From positions 3,502,468 to 3,566,467 of the forward strand of contig NZ_LN929908.1 in assembly GCF_001494595.1 (NCBI RefSeq): a stretch of 64,000 nt of DNA. Direction: 5' to 3'. The position numbers and the translations under genes were made by a program. This stretch comes from Mycobacterium sp. M26. GTDB taxonomy: Bacteria; Actinomycetota; Actinomycetes; Mycobacteriales; Mycobacteriaceae. This document shows, one piece after another, positions 25,839-35,049 of this stretch. The notes under the pieces are model-generated. The model was not told where the DNA came from. It worked only from the letters and a program-made list of their open reading frames with translations, and made no database searches. Position 1 is the stretch's first letter, and every line of letters starts with the position of its first letter.

Positions 25839-26765
25839 GTGCCGATATCCGAGGCTTGGTCGAGCCGACTCGCACTACCGGCGATCGCCGCGCCGATGAC
25901 CGCCGTCTCAGGCCCCGACCTGGTGATCGCTGCCTGCCAATCCGGCGTGATCGGCGCGTTTCCCACTCACAACGCGCCCAGCTCCGCGGCCCTGGATGAA
26001 TGGCTGGACCGCATGGGCGGCGAGCTGCGCCCGGGCTCCGCCCCGGTCGCAGCCAACCTGGTGGTCCACCGGACCAACCGGCGGCTCGCGTCCGACCTGG
26101 AGTGTCTGACCCGGCACCACGTCGAGCTCGTCATCACCAGCGTTGGCTCGCCGGAGCCCGTCGTCGGGCCGCTGCACGAAACCGGTGCCCAGGTGTACGC
26201 CGACGTCGCCAGCCTCGGACATGCCGAGCGGGCGCTCGCGGCCGGAGTGGACGGACTCGTTCTGCTGACCGCGGGGGCTGGCGGACAGACCGGGTGGGCC
26301 AATCCGTTCGCGTTCGTCCGTGCGGTTCGCGCGAATTACTCCGGCCCCCTGGTCCTGGCCGGTGGCATCAGCGATGGCCGATCGATCGTGGCCGCACAGG
26401 CGCTCGGAGTCGATCTTGTCTATCTCGGAACGCGTTTCATCGCGACCGAGGAGAGCATGGCCGAGGACGATTACCGGGCCGCCGTCGTCGCCGCGAGCAT
26501 GGATGACGTCAGGCTGTCCAACAGGGTTGGCGGTATCCCGGCCAGCCTGCTCGCCGCCTGGCTGACGACGGTCGAGGAGGCCGAGGCGGCCGGCCACGAG
26601 CCGAACCCGGGCTTCGACCAGAACCAGCTGCTGGCCAACCGTGCGGCATGGAGCGCGGGCCATAGCGTCTCAGGAGTGCGCGCCGTTACCCAGGTCGCGG
26701 AGCTTGTCGCCATGCTCGTCGACCAGTACGAGCAGGCTTACCGACAGTTAGTGACCAATGAATAG
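25839..26765 (+). CDS. Nitronate monooxygenase-like FMN protein
   Basis: This 308-residue TIM-barrel flavoprotein is of the nitronate monooxygenase/2-nitropropane dioxygenase group. Family blocks are LPAIAAPMTAVSGPDLVIAA at the N-terminus, GLVLLTAGAGGQTGW for phosphate/FMN binding, and GPLVLAGGISDGRSIVAAQA followed by LGVDLVYLGTRF. The GTG start at 25839 has AGAAAGGG upstream; longer in-frame starts would add basic, non-homologous residues. Members oxidise alkyl nitronates, and some are flavin reductases or isomerases. It heads the carboxylase region and is separated from it by about 160 bp. Confidence 0.87.
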   Translation: MPISEAWSSRLALPAIAAPMTAVSGPDLVIAACQSGVIGAFPTHNAPSSAALDEWLDRMGGELRPGSAPVAANLVVHRTNRRLASDLECLTRHHVELVITSVGSPEPVVGPLHETGAQVYADVASLGHAERALAAGVDGLVLLTAGAGGQTGWANPFAFVRAVRANYSGPLVLAGGISDGRSIVAAQALGVDLVYLGTRFIATEESMAEDDYRAAVVAASMDDVRLSNRVGGIPASLLAAWLTTVEEAEAAGHEPNPGFDQNQLLANRAAWSAGHSVSGVRAVTQVAELVAMLVDQYEQAYRQLVTNE

Positions 26766-26804
26766 CCTCGATCGCACCTCTCTACCACCCGCGGAGCGTC
26801 TGTA

Positions 26805-26821
26805 TCACCAGATAGAGGTGA
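26805..26821. promoter_or_regulatory. TCACC/GGTGA inverted repeat before the carboxylase genes
   Basis: TCACC (26805-26809) and GGTGA (26817-26821) form a perfect short inverted repeat. They lie in the 159-bp gap between the nitronate monooxygenase and carboxyltransferase genes, within TATCACCAGATAGAGGTGAC. It is a possible regulator site about 105 bp before the start codon. Confidence 0.3.
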
Positions 26822-26924
26822 CTATCGGGATTCCATTGGCAATCCAGCCGCGCGACCTTAGTGTTTCATCGTTCACTATCCGATTGCGGCCCCATCTACA
26901 CTGCCGCCGGGACAAGGAATCCAG

Positions 26925-28523
26925 ATGCCGGTCTTGAGCACGGACGTCGACACCAACTCAGACACCTATCGGTCAAACCGTGACGTGCAGTCTGCCGCGG
27001 TGGCTGCGTTGGACGAGCAACTTGAACTCGTCGCGGCCGGCGGTGGTCCCCGGTACGTCCAACGCCACCACGAACGCGGACGGTTGCTGGCTCGCGAGCG
27101 GATCGAGCTCCTCGTGGACCGCGACGCTCCGTTCATGGAACTGTCCGCGCTGGCGGCCTGGGGTACCGAGTTCAACGTCGGCGCCGCGATCGTTACCGGC
27201 ATCGGGGTCGTCAGCGGTACCGAGTGCATGATCATCGCCCACGACCCCACCGTGCGCGGCGGCACGATGAACCCCTACACCCTGCGAAAGAACTTGCGCG
27301 CGTTGGAAATCGCCCGGGTTAACCGCCTCCCGGTGGTGTATCTCGTCGAGTCCGGCGGCGCGGACCTGCCGACCCAGGCTGAGCTGTTCGTCCCCGCGGG
27401 CCGGATCTTTCACGAGCTGACCGAGTTGTCCGCCATGGGCATTCCGAGTATCGCGCTGGTGTTCGGCAACTCCACCGCGGGAGGGGCCTACGTACCCGGA
27501 ATGTGTGACTACGCAGTCCTCGTGGACAAGCAAGCCAAGGTGTTCCTCGGCGGCCCACCCCTGGTGAAGATGGCTACCGGCGAGGATGCCGACGACGAGG
27601 CACTCGGTGGCGCTGACATGCACACCCGGGTCTCCGGGCTCGGTGACTATTTCGCCGTCGACGAAGTGGACGCGATCCGGATCGGGCGTGACATCGTCAC
27701 CCACCTGAACTGGCGCAAGCTCGGGCCCGGACCCACCCAGCCTGCCGACGACCCGCTCTACGACGGCGACGAACTACTCGGAGTAGCCTCCGGAGACTCG
27801 CGGATCCCGTTCGACCCGCGGGAAGTCATCGCGCGTATCGTCGACGGCTCGCGCTTCTCCGAGTACAAGCCGCGCTGGGGCACCAGTATCGCGACCGGAT
27901 GGGCGTCGATCCATGGCTTCCCGGTCGGCATCCTGGCCAACACCCGAGGTGTGCTGTTCTCCGAAGAGTCCAAGAAGGCAACCGAATTCATCCTGCTGGC
28001 CAACCAGACCGACACCCCGCTGATCTTCCTGCAGAACGTCACCGGATACATGGTGGGCACCGAGTACGAGCAGGGCGGCATCATCAAGGACGGCGCGAAG
28101 ATGATCAATGCCGTCACCAACAGCACGGTCCCGCACATCACCGTCAACATGGGCGGCTCGTTCGGAGCCGGCAACTACGGAATGTCCGGGCGGGCCTACG
28201 ACCCCCGCTTCATGTTCAGCTGGCCCAACGCCAAGCTGGCGGTGATGGGCGCGGCGCAGCTGGCTGGTGTGCTCTCGATCGTGGGTAAGGCAGCCGCCGA
28301 AGCCGCCGGGCGCGCGTTCGATCACTTGGCCGATGCGACACGGACCGCCGAGATCGAAGCCCAGATCGAACGGGAGTCTCACTCGTTCTATGTCTCGGCG
28401 CGCATCTATGACGACGGCGTGATCGATCCGCGCGACACCCGATCGGTCCTGGGCATGGCGCTGTCAGCCGCACACTCCAACGTCATCGAGGGACGCCGTG
28501 GCTTCGGCGTGTTCAGGATGTGA
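26925..28523 (+). CDS. Acyl-CoA carboxylase, carboxyltransferase (beta) subunit
   Basis: The 532-residue protein is a full-length crotonase-like double-domain carboxyltransferase, closest in style to the methylcrotonyl-CoA/geranyl-CoA carboxylase beta group. Marks of this are GNSTAGGAYVPGMCDYAV in the N-domain and NVTGYMVGTEYEQGGIIKDG followed by GGSFGAGNYGMSGRAYDPRF in the C-domain. It would move CO2 from biotin to the gamma or alpha carbon of an acyl-CoA. AAGGAA precedes the ATG. It overlaps the biotin carboxylase gene by 4 bp (GTGA), as expected for a two-subunit enzyme. The substrate is probably a branched or unsaturated acyl-CoA, by context. Confidence 0.92.
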   Translation: MPVLSTDVDTNSDTYRSNRDVQSAAVAALDEQLELVAAGGGPRYVQRHHERGRLLARERIELLVDRDAPFMELSALAAWGTEFNVGAAIVTGIGVVSGTECMIIAHDPTVRGGTMNPYTLRKNLRALEIARVNRLPVVYLVESGGADLPTQAELFVPAGRIFHELTELSAMGIPSIALVFGNSTAGGAYVPGMCDYAVLVDKQAKVFLGGPPLVKMATGEDADDEALGGADMHTRVSGLGDYFAVDEVDAIRIGRDIVTHLNWRKLGPGPTQPADDPLYDGDELLGVASGDSRIPFDPREVIARIVDGSRFSEYKPRWGTSIATGWASIHGFPVGILANTRGVLFSEESKKATEFILLANQTDTPLIFLQNVTGYMVGTEYEQGGIIKDGAKMINAVTNSTVPHITVNMGGSFGAGNYGMSGRAYDPRFMFSWPNAKLAVMGAAQLAGVLSIVGKAAAEAAGRAFDHLADATRTAEIEAQIERESHSFYVSARIYDDGVIDPRDTRSVLGMALSAAHSNVIEGRRGFGVFRM

Positions 28524-30514
28524 GAAACGTGATCACCAAACTGCTCATTGCGAACCGCGGCGAGATTGCCGCACGCATCATCCGCACGGCGCGAGAAATG
28601 GATATCACCACCGTTGCGGTGTACTCCGACGCGGACCGCGATGCACCTTATGTCGGTGCGGCCGACGAGTCGGTACACCTGCCCGGTACGGCACCGGCCG
28701 ACACCTACCTCCGTGCCGACCTGGTGCTGGCTGCCGCCGAACTCACCGGAGCGGACGCGATCCACCCCGGTTACGGATTCCTCTCGGAGAACGCTGATTT
28801 CGCGGCGGCGTGCGCCAAGCAGGGCCTGATGTTCGTGGGGCCCAGTCCGGCAGCGATCACGGCCATGGGATCGAAGATCGCCGCCAAAGACCTGATGGCG
28901 CAGGCCGGCGTGCCGGTCCTGCCCGGCGCAACGGTGGAAAGCGGCGACGACCTGGACGCCGAGGGTCTCGCCGCGGCCGCCGCAGCCATTGGCTACCCGA
29001 TCCTGGTCAAGGCCGCGTTCGGCGGCGGCGGGCGCGGCATGCGGATCGTCGCCGACGCGCACAGCCTCGTGGAGGCCGTCCATAGCGCACGCCGCGAGGC
29101 GGCCTCCGCGTTCGGTGATGGCACCGTCTTCCTCGAGAAGTTCGTCGAGTCACCCCGGCATATCGAAGTGCAGATCTTCGGCGACAGCCATGGCACCGTG
29201 GTGCACCTCGGCGAGCGGGAGTGCTCGATTCAGCGCCGGTACCAGAAGATCATCGAGGAAGCACCGTCCACTGCTGTCGACGCCACACTCCGCGACGAAC
29301 TCGGGCGGGCCGCCGTCGCCGCGGGCAAGGCCTTGGACTACCAGGGCGCAGGCACCGTCGAATTCGTGATGGCACCCGACGGATCCTTCTACTTCCTGGA
29401 GGTCAACACACGCCTGCAGGTCGAGCATCCGGTCACCGAAATGGTCACGGGCATCGATCTGGTACGCGCCCAACTTCTGGTTGCGGCCGGCCAGCCGCTG
29501 CCTGACGAGATGATCGACGTCCAGCCGCGAGGCCACGCCGTCGAGGTCCGGCTCTACGCCGAAGATGTTGCAGCAGGGTTCATTCCGGTGTCCGGGACGC
29601 TGACGACTCTACAGTTTCCCAACCTGCCGGGTATCCGGGTGGACGCCGGGTTCGAGTCCGGATCGGTGATCAGCACGTTCTACGATCCCATGCTGGCCAA
29701 GGTGATCGGATACGGCCACACCCGTGAGGACGCTTGTGCGCGGCTGGCACGGGCCCTGGCCGAGACGCGGGTCCACGGCGTAGCGACAAACCGTGACCTC
29801 TTGATCGGCATTCTGCGCGAACCGGAGTTCCGCTCGGGAGCCATCGACACCGGTTATCTGCAGCGCCACGATCCCGGCGCGCTCGCCGGATCCGATGACG
29901 CCGAGGTTTCGGCCATCCACGCCCTGGTCGCCGCGGTGGCAGATCAGGCGCAGCGCCGAACGGCGACAAAGGTTCTGCCCGGACTGCCCTCGGGATTTCG
30001 CACCCTGCCCAGTGCCGACCAGCGGGTCAGCTTCATCCATGGCGAAACGACCATCGATGTCGCCTATCGCTTCCGTCGAGGTCACCTCACCGCGACGGTC
30101 GCGGGGCGCGCAATCTCCAGCCGCATCGTGGCGGCCTCGGCCACAGTGGTCGATGCCGAGGTCGACGGAATACGTCGGCGGTACACGGTGATCCGCGACG
30201 GATCCCATCACTACATCGACAGCTCGCTCGGCTCGACGGCGCTACGCGAAGTGGATCGGTTCCCCGACCCATCCGCCAACGCCGAAGCCGGCTCGCTGAT
30301 GGCACCCATGCCGGGGGCGGTCGTACGCATCGAGGTTATTCAGGGCACCCGGGTGCAGGCCGGTACCCCGATCCTGGTGCTGGAGGCCATGAAGATGGAG
30401 CACACCGTGCGGGCACCTGCCGATGGCGTGGTCACCACGATCTCGGTGACCGCCGGAGACCAGGTCGAATCCGGTCAGGTGTTGGCCGTCGTCAGCGCGG
30501 ACGACGCGCAATGA
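28520..30514 (+). CDS. Acyl-CoA carboxylase, biotin carboxylase/biotin carrier (alpha) subunit
   Basis: The 664-residue protein has an ATP-grasp biotin carboxylase domain at about residues 1-450 (KLLIANRGEIAARI; FGGGGRGMRIV; RECSIQRRYQKIIEEAPS; EVNTRLQVEHPVTE), a middle linker domain, and a C-terminal biotinyl domain with LEAMKMEH, in which K625 is the biotin attachment site. It fixes bicarbonate onto biotin with ATP and delivers it to the upstream carboxyltransferase. The start is GTG 28520, overlapping the previous stop; GTG 28529 would shorten it by three residues. Confidence 0.94.
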   Translation: MRNVITKLLIANRGEIAARIIRTAREMDITTVAVYSDADRDAPYVGAADESVHLPGTAPADTYLRADLVLAAAELTGADAIHPGYGFLSENADFAAACAKQGLMFVGPSPAAITAMGSKIAAKDLMAQAGVPVLPGATVESGDDLDAEGLAAAAAAIGYPILVKAAFGGGGRGMRIVADAHSLVEAVHSARREAASAFGDGTVFLEKFVESPRHIEVQIFGDSHGTVVHLGERECSIQRRYQKIIEEAPSTAVDATLRDELGRAAVAAGKALDYQGAGTVEFVMAPDGSFYFLEVNTRLQVEHPVTEMVTGIDLVRAQLLVAAGQPLPDEMIDVQPRGHAVEVRLYAEDVAAGFIPVSGTLTTLQFPNLPGIRVDAGFESGSVISTFYDPMLAKVIGYGHTREDACARLARALAETRVHGVATNRDLLIGILREPEFRSGAIDTGYLQRHDPGALAGSDDAEVSAIHALVAAVADQAQRRTATKVLPGLPSGFRTLPSADQRVSFIHGETTIDVAYRFRRGHLTATVAGRAISSRIVAASATVVDAEVDGIRRRYTVIRDGSHHYIDSSLGSTALREVDRFPDPSANAEAGSLMAPMPGAVVRIEVIQGTRVQAGTPILVLEAMKMEHTVRAPADGVVTTISVTAGDQVESGQVLAVVSADDAQ

Positions 30515-30566
30515 ACAGTGACCGCGAGGACTGCTCGCCAGTCGTCCCGGTCGGAAAGGGACGCTG

Positions 30567-31352
30567 ATGGCGCTGGACTATCCAGGCTTACTCGAGGATC
30601 TGCGCCAGGAGTCCGGGCACCTGATCGCACATCTGCGTGAACTCAGCCCACCGCAGTGGGACCTGGCCACCCCCGCTCCTGGGTGGGCCATCCGCGACCA
30701 AGTAAGCCATCTGGCCTTCTTCGACGACACTGCGCGGCTGGCCATGCAGGATGCCGACCAGTTCCGGACCGAGGCGGATCGGCTGATGGCCGGCGGTATG
30801 GACTTCCCTGACCGAATCGCTGCCGAATACCGTGGCATGCCCGCGCCGAGCCTTCTCGACTGGTTCCTCGGCGCCCGCGAGCACTTGCTGTCCGCCTTCG
30901 AGGACGACGACCCACGACGGCGTCTCCCGTGGTTCGGACCGGACATGAGCGTGGCATCGTCGGCGACCGCACGACTCATGGAAACCTGGGCCCACGGCCA
31001 AGACGTCTACGACGCACTGGGCCTTCCCCACCCGCCCAGCCGCGGCCTGCGCAGCATCGCCCACCTTGGGGTGGCCACCTTCGCCTTCGCGCACACGCTC
31101 AACGGTCTGGAGGTACCCGAGCAGCCGGTCCGGGTCACGCTGCACTCCCCCGACGGCGAGATCTGGTCATGGGGTCCGGATGAGGCCGCCGACGAAGTCG
31201 TCGGTACCGCTGAGGATTTCGTGCTCACCGTCACGCAGCGACGGCACTGGACGGAGACGGACCTGGAGGCCAACGGCCGGGTAGCGCCCCGCTGGCTGGA
31301 TATCGCGCAGGTGTTCGCCGGCGCACCCAGCCGCCGGGCGGTGCCGCGATGA
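30567..31352 (+). CDS. TIGR03084-like metal-binding protein (DinB/maleylpyruvate isomerase fold)
   Basis: The 261-residue protein begins with a DinB-like four-helix domain containing PAPGWAIRDQVSHLAFFD, where the His is a likely metal ligand, and ETWAHGQDVYDAL with a second His. A C-terminal SCP-like domain follows. From recall this matches the TIGR03084 family, which occurs in actinobacterial acyl-CoA and isoprenoid gene neighbourhoods. Related folds act as mycothiol-dependent isomerases or transferases, but the reaction of this family is not known to me. AAAGGGA lies before the ATG. It is the third gene of the carboxylase operon. Confidence 0.83.
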   Translation: MALDYPGLLEDLRQESGHLIAHLRELSPPQWDLATPAPGWAIRDQVSHLAFFDDTARLAMQDADQFRTEADRLMAGGMDFPDRIAAEYRGMPAPSLLDWFLGAREHLLSAFEDDDPRRRLPWFGPDMSVASSATARLMETWAHGQDVYDALGLPHPPSRGLRSIAHLGVATFAFAHTLNGLEVPEQPVRVTLHSPDGEIWSWGPDEAADEVVGTAEDFVLTVTQRRHWTETDLEANGRVAPRWLDIAQVFAGAPSRRAVPR

Positions 31353-31370
31353 CCACGGGCCGGTGAGCTG

Positions 31371-32507
31371 ATGGACCTCTCCGAATCTCCCGAACACAGT
31401 GACCTCCGCAAGGCCGTCGCCGCGGTCACCCAGCGCTACGGGCACGACTACTTCGCCGAACGCGCCGCGGCCGGTGAACCAACCACCGAGTTGTGGCGTG
31501 ACCTCGGCGGGCACGGATTCATCGGGATCAATTTCCCCGAGCACTACGGCGGTGGGGGCGCCGGCATGGTGGAGCTGGCCATCGTGTGCGAAGAGACTGC
31601 CACGAACGGGTGCCCGCTTCTCTTGCTACTCGTCTCGAGCGCCATTTCCGGGGAACTTCTAGCCCGATATGGCACTGCTGAGCAGTGCCGAGAATGGCTG
31701 CCCCGCATGGCTTCCGGCGATACCAAGGTCGTCTTCGCCATCACCGAACCCAACGCCGGATCCAACAGCCGTCAGATCAGCACCACAGCGGTTCGTGACG
31801 GCTCCGACTATCTCCTCAACGGCACCAAGTACTACATCTCCGGTGTCGACGAGGCCGAGGCACTGATCGTCGTCACCCGGACAGCCGCCGAGAAGCTCTC
31901 CCTGTTCCTGGTGCCTACCGATGCGCCGGGACTGGTGAAGCACCGGCTGCCGGTGGGGATTTCGGTTCCGGAAAAACAGTTCACCCTGCATTTCGACAAT
32001 GTCCGAGTCCCGGCGGCCAGTCTGGTGGGTACCGAACACGAGGGATTCCGCCAGGTCTTCGACGGGCTCAATCCTGAGCGGATCACCGGGGCGGCGGTCT
32101 GTGTCGGCGTCGGGCGGCATGCGGTGCGGCGAGGCGCCGACTACGCCCGCACGCGTGCGGTGTGGGGGCCGCCGATCGGCAGTTATCAGGCGATCGCACA
32201 CCCGCTTGCCCAAGCCCAGATCGCCGTCGAGCTCGCCGCCATGATGACGATGAAGGCCGCCTGGCTCTTCGACGAGGGACTGCCCGCAGGGGAGGCCGCC
32301 AACATGGCGAAGTACGCCGCCGCCGAAGCCGCCGTACAGGCCGCCGACCACGCGATCCAGGTGCACGGCGGGAACGGGCTATCCACCGAGTACGGGCTGC
32401 TGCCCCAGTGGGGCCTGGCCCGCTTGCTGCGCATCGCTCCGGTCAGCCGGGAGATGGTTCTGAATTACGTCGCACAGCACACCTTGTCCCTGCCACGGTC
32501 GTACTAG
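31371..32507 (+). CDS. Acyl-CoA dehydrogenase
   Basis: The 378-residue protein carries the acyl-CoA dehydrogenase signature VFAITEPNAGSNSRQISTTA in the flavin-binding middle domain. The C-terminal helical domain contains AADHAIQVHGGNGLSTEYGL and a final REMVLNYVAQH stretch. It would introduce an alpha,beta double bond into an acyl-CoA, the step usually needed before carboxylation of branched enoyl-CoAs. It is 18 bp downstream of the TIGR03084 gene and 8 bp upstream of an LLM gene, so it is part of the carboxylase operon. Confidence 0.91.
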   Translation: MDLSESPEHSDLRKAVAAVTQRYGHDYFAERAAAGEPTTELWRDLGGHGFIGINFPEHYGGGGAGMVELAIVCEETATNGCPLLLLLVSSAISGELLARYGTAEQCREWLPRMASGDTKVVFAITEPNAGSNSRQISTTAVRDGSDYLLNGTKYYISGVDEAEALIVVTRTAAEKLSLFLVPTDAPGLVKHRLPVGISVPEKQFTLHFDNVRVPAASLVGTEHEGFRQVFDGLNPERITGAAVCVGVGRHAVRRGADYARTRAVWGPPIGSYQAIAHPLAQAQIAVELAAMMTMKAAWLFDEGLPAGEAANMAKYAAAEAAVQAADHAIQVHGGNGLSTEYGLLPQWGLARLLRIAPVSREMVLNYVAQHTLSLPRSY

Positions 32508-32515
32508 AGGTCCAC

Positions 32516-33547
32516 GTGAAATTTGGTCTACAGCTGGGCTATTGGGGTGCCCAGCCGCCGGCGAACCATGCCGAACTCGTCGCCGCCGCCGAGAAGGCCG
32601 GCTTCGACACGATGTTCACCGCCGAGGCGTGGGGTTCCGACGCCTTCACCCCGCTGGCCTGGTGGGGGCGCCAAACTCAGCGGATGCGGCTGTGCACGTC
32701 GGTGGCGCAGCTGTCAGCGCGCACGCCCACCGCATGTGCAATGGCCTCACTGACCTTGGATCACCTCTCCGGGGGTCGCCACATCCTGGGGCTGGGTGTC
32801 TCGGGACCGCAGGTGGTCGAGGGCTGGTACGGGCAGCGATTCGCAAAGCCGTTGGCGCGCACCCGTGAGTACATCGACATCGTGCGTCAGGTGTGGGCGC
32901 GGGAAGCACCGGTGAGCAGTCCCGGTCCGCACTACCCGCTGCCACTGACCGGTGAGGGTGCCACGGGATTGGGCAAGCCGCTGAAGTCGATTGTTCATCC
33001 GCTGCGGGCCGACATCCCGATCATGCTCGGTGCGGAGGGACCCAAGAACGTGGCGCTGGCCGCCGAGATCTGCGACGGCTGGCTCCCACTGTTCTACTTC
33101 CCGCGACTGGCCGGCATGTACAACGAATGGCTTGACGAGGGCTTCGCCCGGCCCGGCGCGCGGCGCTCGCGCGAGGACTTCGAGATCTGCGCGACCGCAC
33201 AGGTCGTGGTCACCGACGACCGCGCTGCTGTCTTCGACAGGATGAAGCCCGTGCTCGCCCTGTACATGGGCGGCATGGGAGCCGAGGACACGAACTTCCA
33301 CGCGGACCTGTACCGGCGGATGGGCTACGCCGAGGTGGTCGACGATGTCACCAAGCTGTTCCGCACCGGACGCAAGGACGACGCGGCCAAGGCGGTACCC
33401 GACGAGCTGGTCAACGACTCCGCCATCGTCGGCGACATTGAGTATGTGCGTCGCCAGATCGCCGAGTGGAGCAAGGCCGGCGTGACGATGATGGTCATTG
33501 GTGCGCACAGCGTGGACCAGATCGCGGAAGTGGCCGGCCTCATCTGA
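32516..33547 (+). CDS. F420-dependent LLM-class oxidoreductase (TIGR03559-like)
   Basis: The 343-residue luciferase-like barrel has FGLQLGYWGAQPPANH at the start, TMFTAEAWGSDAFTPLAWWG, MASLTLDHLSGGRHILGLGV and PIMLGAEGPKNVALAAEICD. These fit the mycobacterial F420-dependent TIGR03559 group as I recall it. The GTG start at 32516 has AGAGG five bases upstream; an upstream in-frame extension exists only because the frame stays open across the previous gene. It is the last gene of the carboxylase operon. A hydride transfer to or from the acyl-CoA-derived substrate is likely, but the substrate is unknown. Confidence 0.87.
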   Translation: MKFGLQLGYWGAQPPANHAELVAAAEKAGFDTMFTAEAWGSDAFTPLAWWGRQTQRMRLCTSVAQLSARTPTACAMASLTLDHLSGGRHILGLGVSGPQVVEGWYGQRFAKPLARTREYIDIVRQVWAREAPVSSPGPHYPLPLTGEGATGLGKPLKSIVHPLRADIPIMLGAEGPKNVALAAEICDGWLPLFYFPRLAGMYNEWLDEGFARPGARRSREDFEICATAQVVVTDDRAAVFDRMKPVLALYMGGMGAEDTNFHADLYRRMGYAEVVDDVTKLFRTGRKDDAAKAVPDELVNDSAIVGDIEYVRRQIAEWSKAGVTMMVIGAHSVDQIAEVAGLI

Positions 33548-33905
33548 GCCAACGGCGCGGTACCCCAGCCGGCAACGAGTGGTGCGTATTCGGAGCGGCG
33601 CCCACGAGTGCCGTCGACGCCGCCTGAACAGCGGCTCGGCAGCTAGACCGTCACCGGCGGCCCGGACCCACCCCGAAGCTAATGACGCTCTGGCAAAAAT
33701 TCTTAGCGACCTGTTAGCGCTGGAAGGCCGGTACCTTAATTTCCGCCCCTACCTTTGGGGTCATGTTGCTCGATGTTCGATGGCTTCAGTACCTGCTGAA
33801 GCGGCCTGCACACAAGTAAGCCCATTCGTCGCCCCGACGTGGCACGCGTTGATCGCGCCCACGTCACTCGAGACATTTCCCTACCGTCACTTCTTCCGTA
33901 CACCG
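33548..33905. other. 358-bp intergenic region between convergent LLM and LuxR genes
   Basis: No convincing protein of normal size is seen here; the long open frame on the plus strand has non-coding composition. A C/G-tract (CCCCTACCTTTGGGG, 33746-33760) resembles the motif found upstream of other genes. It is followed by a possible 18-codon reading frame, ATG 33762 to TAA, rich in Leu, Arg and Lys. With no good ribosome site this tiny frame is weakly supported. Otherwise I see no terminator-like stem with a T-run. Confidence 0.4.
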
Positions 33906-34859
33906 TCACGGTCCGCGCCGGGTCAGTCGGTGATATAGGCCGGCGGCTTCGGTCCGATTCGAGGCCCCGAGCTTGCGCAAGATTCTCTTGACGTGAACCT
34001 TGACCGTGTTCTCCGTCAGGAACAGCCCGGCTGCGATCTGGGCGTTGGTCTTGCCCAGCGCGATGCTGCGCAGCACGTCCCACTCACGCAATGACAGCCG
34101 GTCGGTGGCCGGTTCGGCTCCGGCCAGTGAGGACACCGCGGCCAGCCGGACCTGGGGCGCCGCCGAAGCCTGCTCGTCCACACGGTGACCGAACGACGCT
34201 GATGCCTCGTTGATCACCCGTAACCGGTCGGCGAGTTGCGCACGTTCGATCGCCAGCCCCAGCCCGCGGGAATAGAGCCCCAGTAGACGCCGGTCGATGT
34301 CGTCGGCATTGAGGTCGGGATATCGGTCGGCGTGGATCATTCCCACGGGATGGCCCCACACATGCACAGGAGCCGCCACGTAGTCGGTGGTCCGGGCGAA
34401 CCGCGCCAGTCTTCGGTACACCCGGGGATTGCTCTGGGCATCGCGCACCAGGATCGGGTTGCCGGTGAACAGCATCTCGGACTCGAGTAGCTGCCCCGCG
34501 AGCCGTCGCGAATGGGCGGTTCCGAAAGCCACCAGCTGCTCGGCGAATTCGGGATCGTGGACCGCGAAAGCGTGTTGCGTCAACCAGATTCCGTGATCGA
34601 CGCGGGAGAACAACGCGCGGCTGAATCCCATCAGGGTGGCCGCTTCGGGCGCCAGCGCGCAGACGTCATCCGCCGAGGAGGCGGACATCAGCTTGTCGAA
34701 GGCCTGCTGGACACCACCGACCGCATGCGTCAGCTCGCCGATCGCCCGCTCCGGCACGTCGGAGTGCGCCGGGTTGGTGCCACCGACAACCGCCGGCAGG
34801 TGGCTCAGAGCAGTCTCGCTGGGAGCTTTAGCCACCGCATCGAGACGACCGATCACCAC
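33906..34859 (-). CDS. GAF-LuxR transcriptional regulator (317 aa)
   Basis: It has a GAF-like sensor region (GFSRALFSRVDHGIWLTQHA; TTDYVAAPVHVWGHPVGMIH) and a C-terminal LuxR helix-turn-helix (LSLREWDVLRSIALGKTNAQ; NTVKVHVKRILRKLG). Among the five relatives in this window it is closest by eye to the frameshifted gene at 6466, sharing the LREWDVLR and KTNAQIA wording. The gene stands alone between the carboxylase operon and the tandem TetR gene. Its target is unknown. It shows what the broken gene at 6466 would look like when intact. Confidence 0.88.
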   Translation of the reverse strand: MVIGRLDAVAKAPSETALSHLPAVVGGTNPAHSDVPERAIGELTHAVGGVQQAFDKLMSASSADDVCALAPEAATLMGFSRALFSRVDHGIWLTQHAFAVHDPEFAEQLVAFGTAHSRRLAGQLLESEMLFTGNPILVRDAQSNPRVYRRLARFARTTDYVAAPVHVWGHPVGMIHADRYPDLNADDIDRRLLGLYSRGLGLAIERAQLADRLRVINEASASFGHRVDEQASAAPQVRLAAVSSLAGAEPATDRLSLREWDVLRSIALGKTNAQIAAGLFLTENTVKVHVKRILRKLGASNRTEAAGLYHRLTRRGP

Positions 34860-35049
34860 CGCGAGAGTACTCGGCTGATCCCATTATGTCTATGGCTAGT
34901 ACGACACGTATCTCCGAACTACGCCAGCTTTCTGCATTACAGAGAGATTCGAGCAAGAAATATGTACTCTTTCGATACGCTCACCTTGACCGAACCGGCC
35001 AATCTGGGAAGATGTGTGCCGGTAGGCCGACAGGAAGGGGCACCGACAG

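Noticed and set aside
32162..32515. N-terminal extension of the LLM protein at 32516
   Set aside because: The extension lies inside the acyl-CoA dehydrogenase gene. The family N-terminus begins exactly at the GTG preceded by AGAGG.
33498..33938. 146-codon plus-strand frame between the LLM and LuxR genes
   Set aside because: It starts inside the LLM gene in another frame, has no ribosome site and shows random-looking composition.
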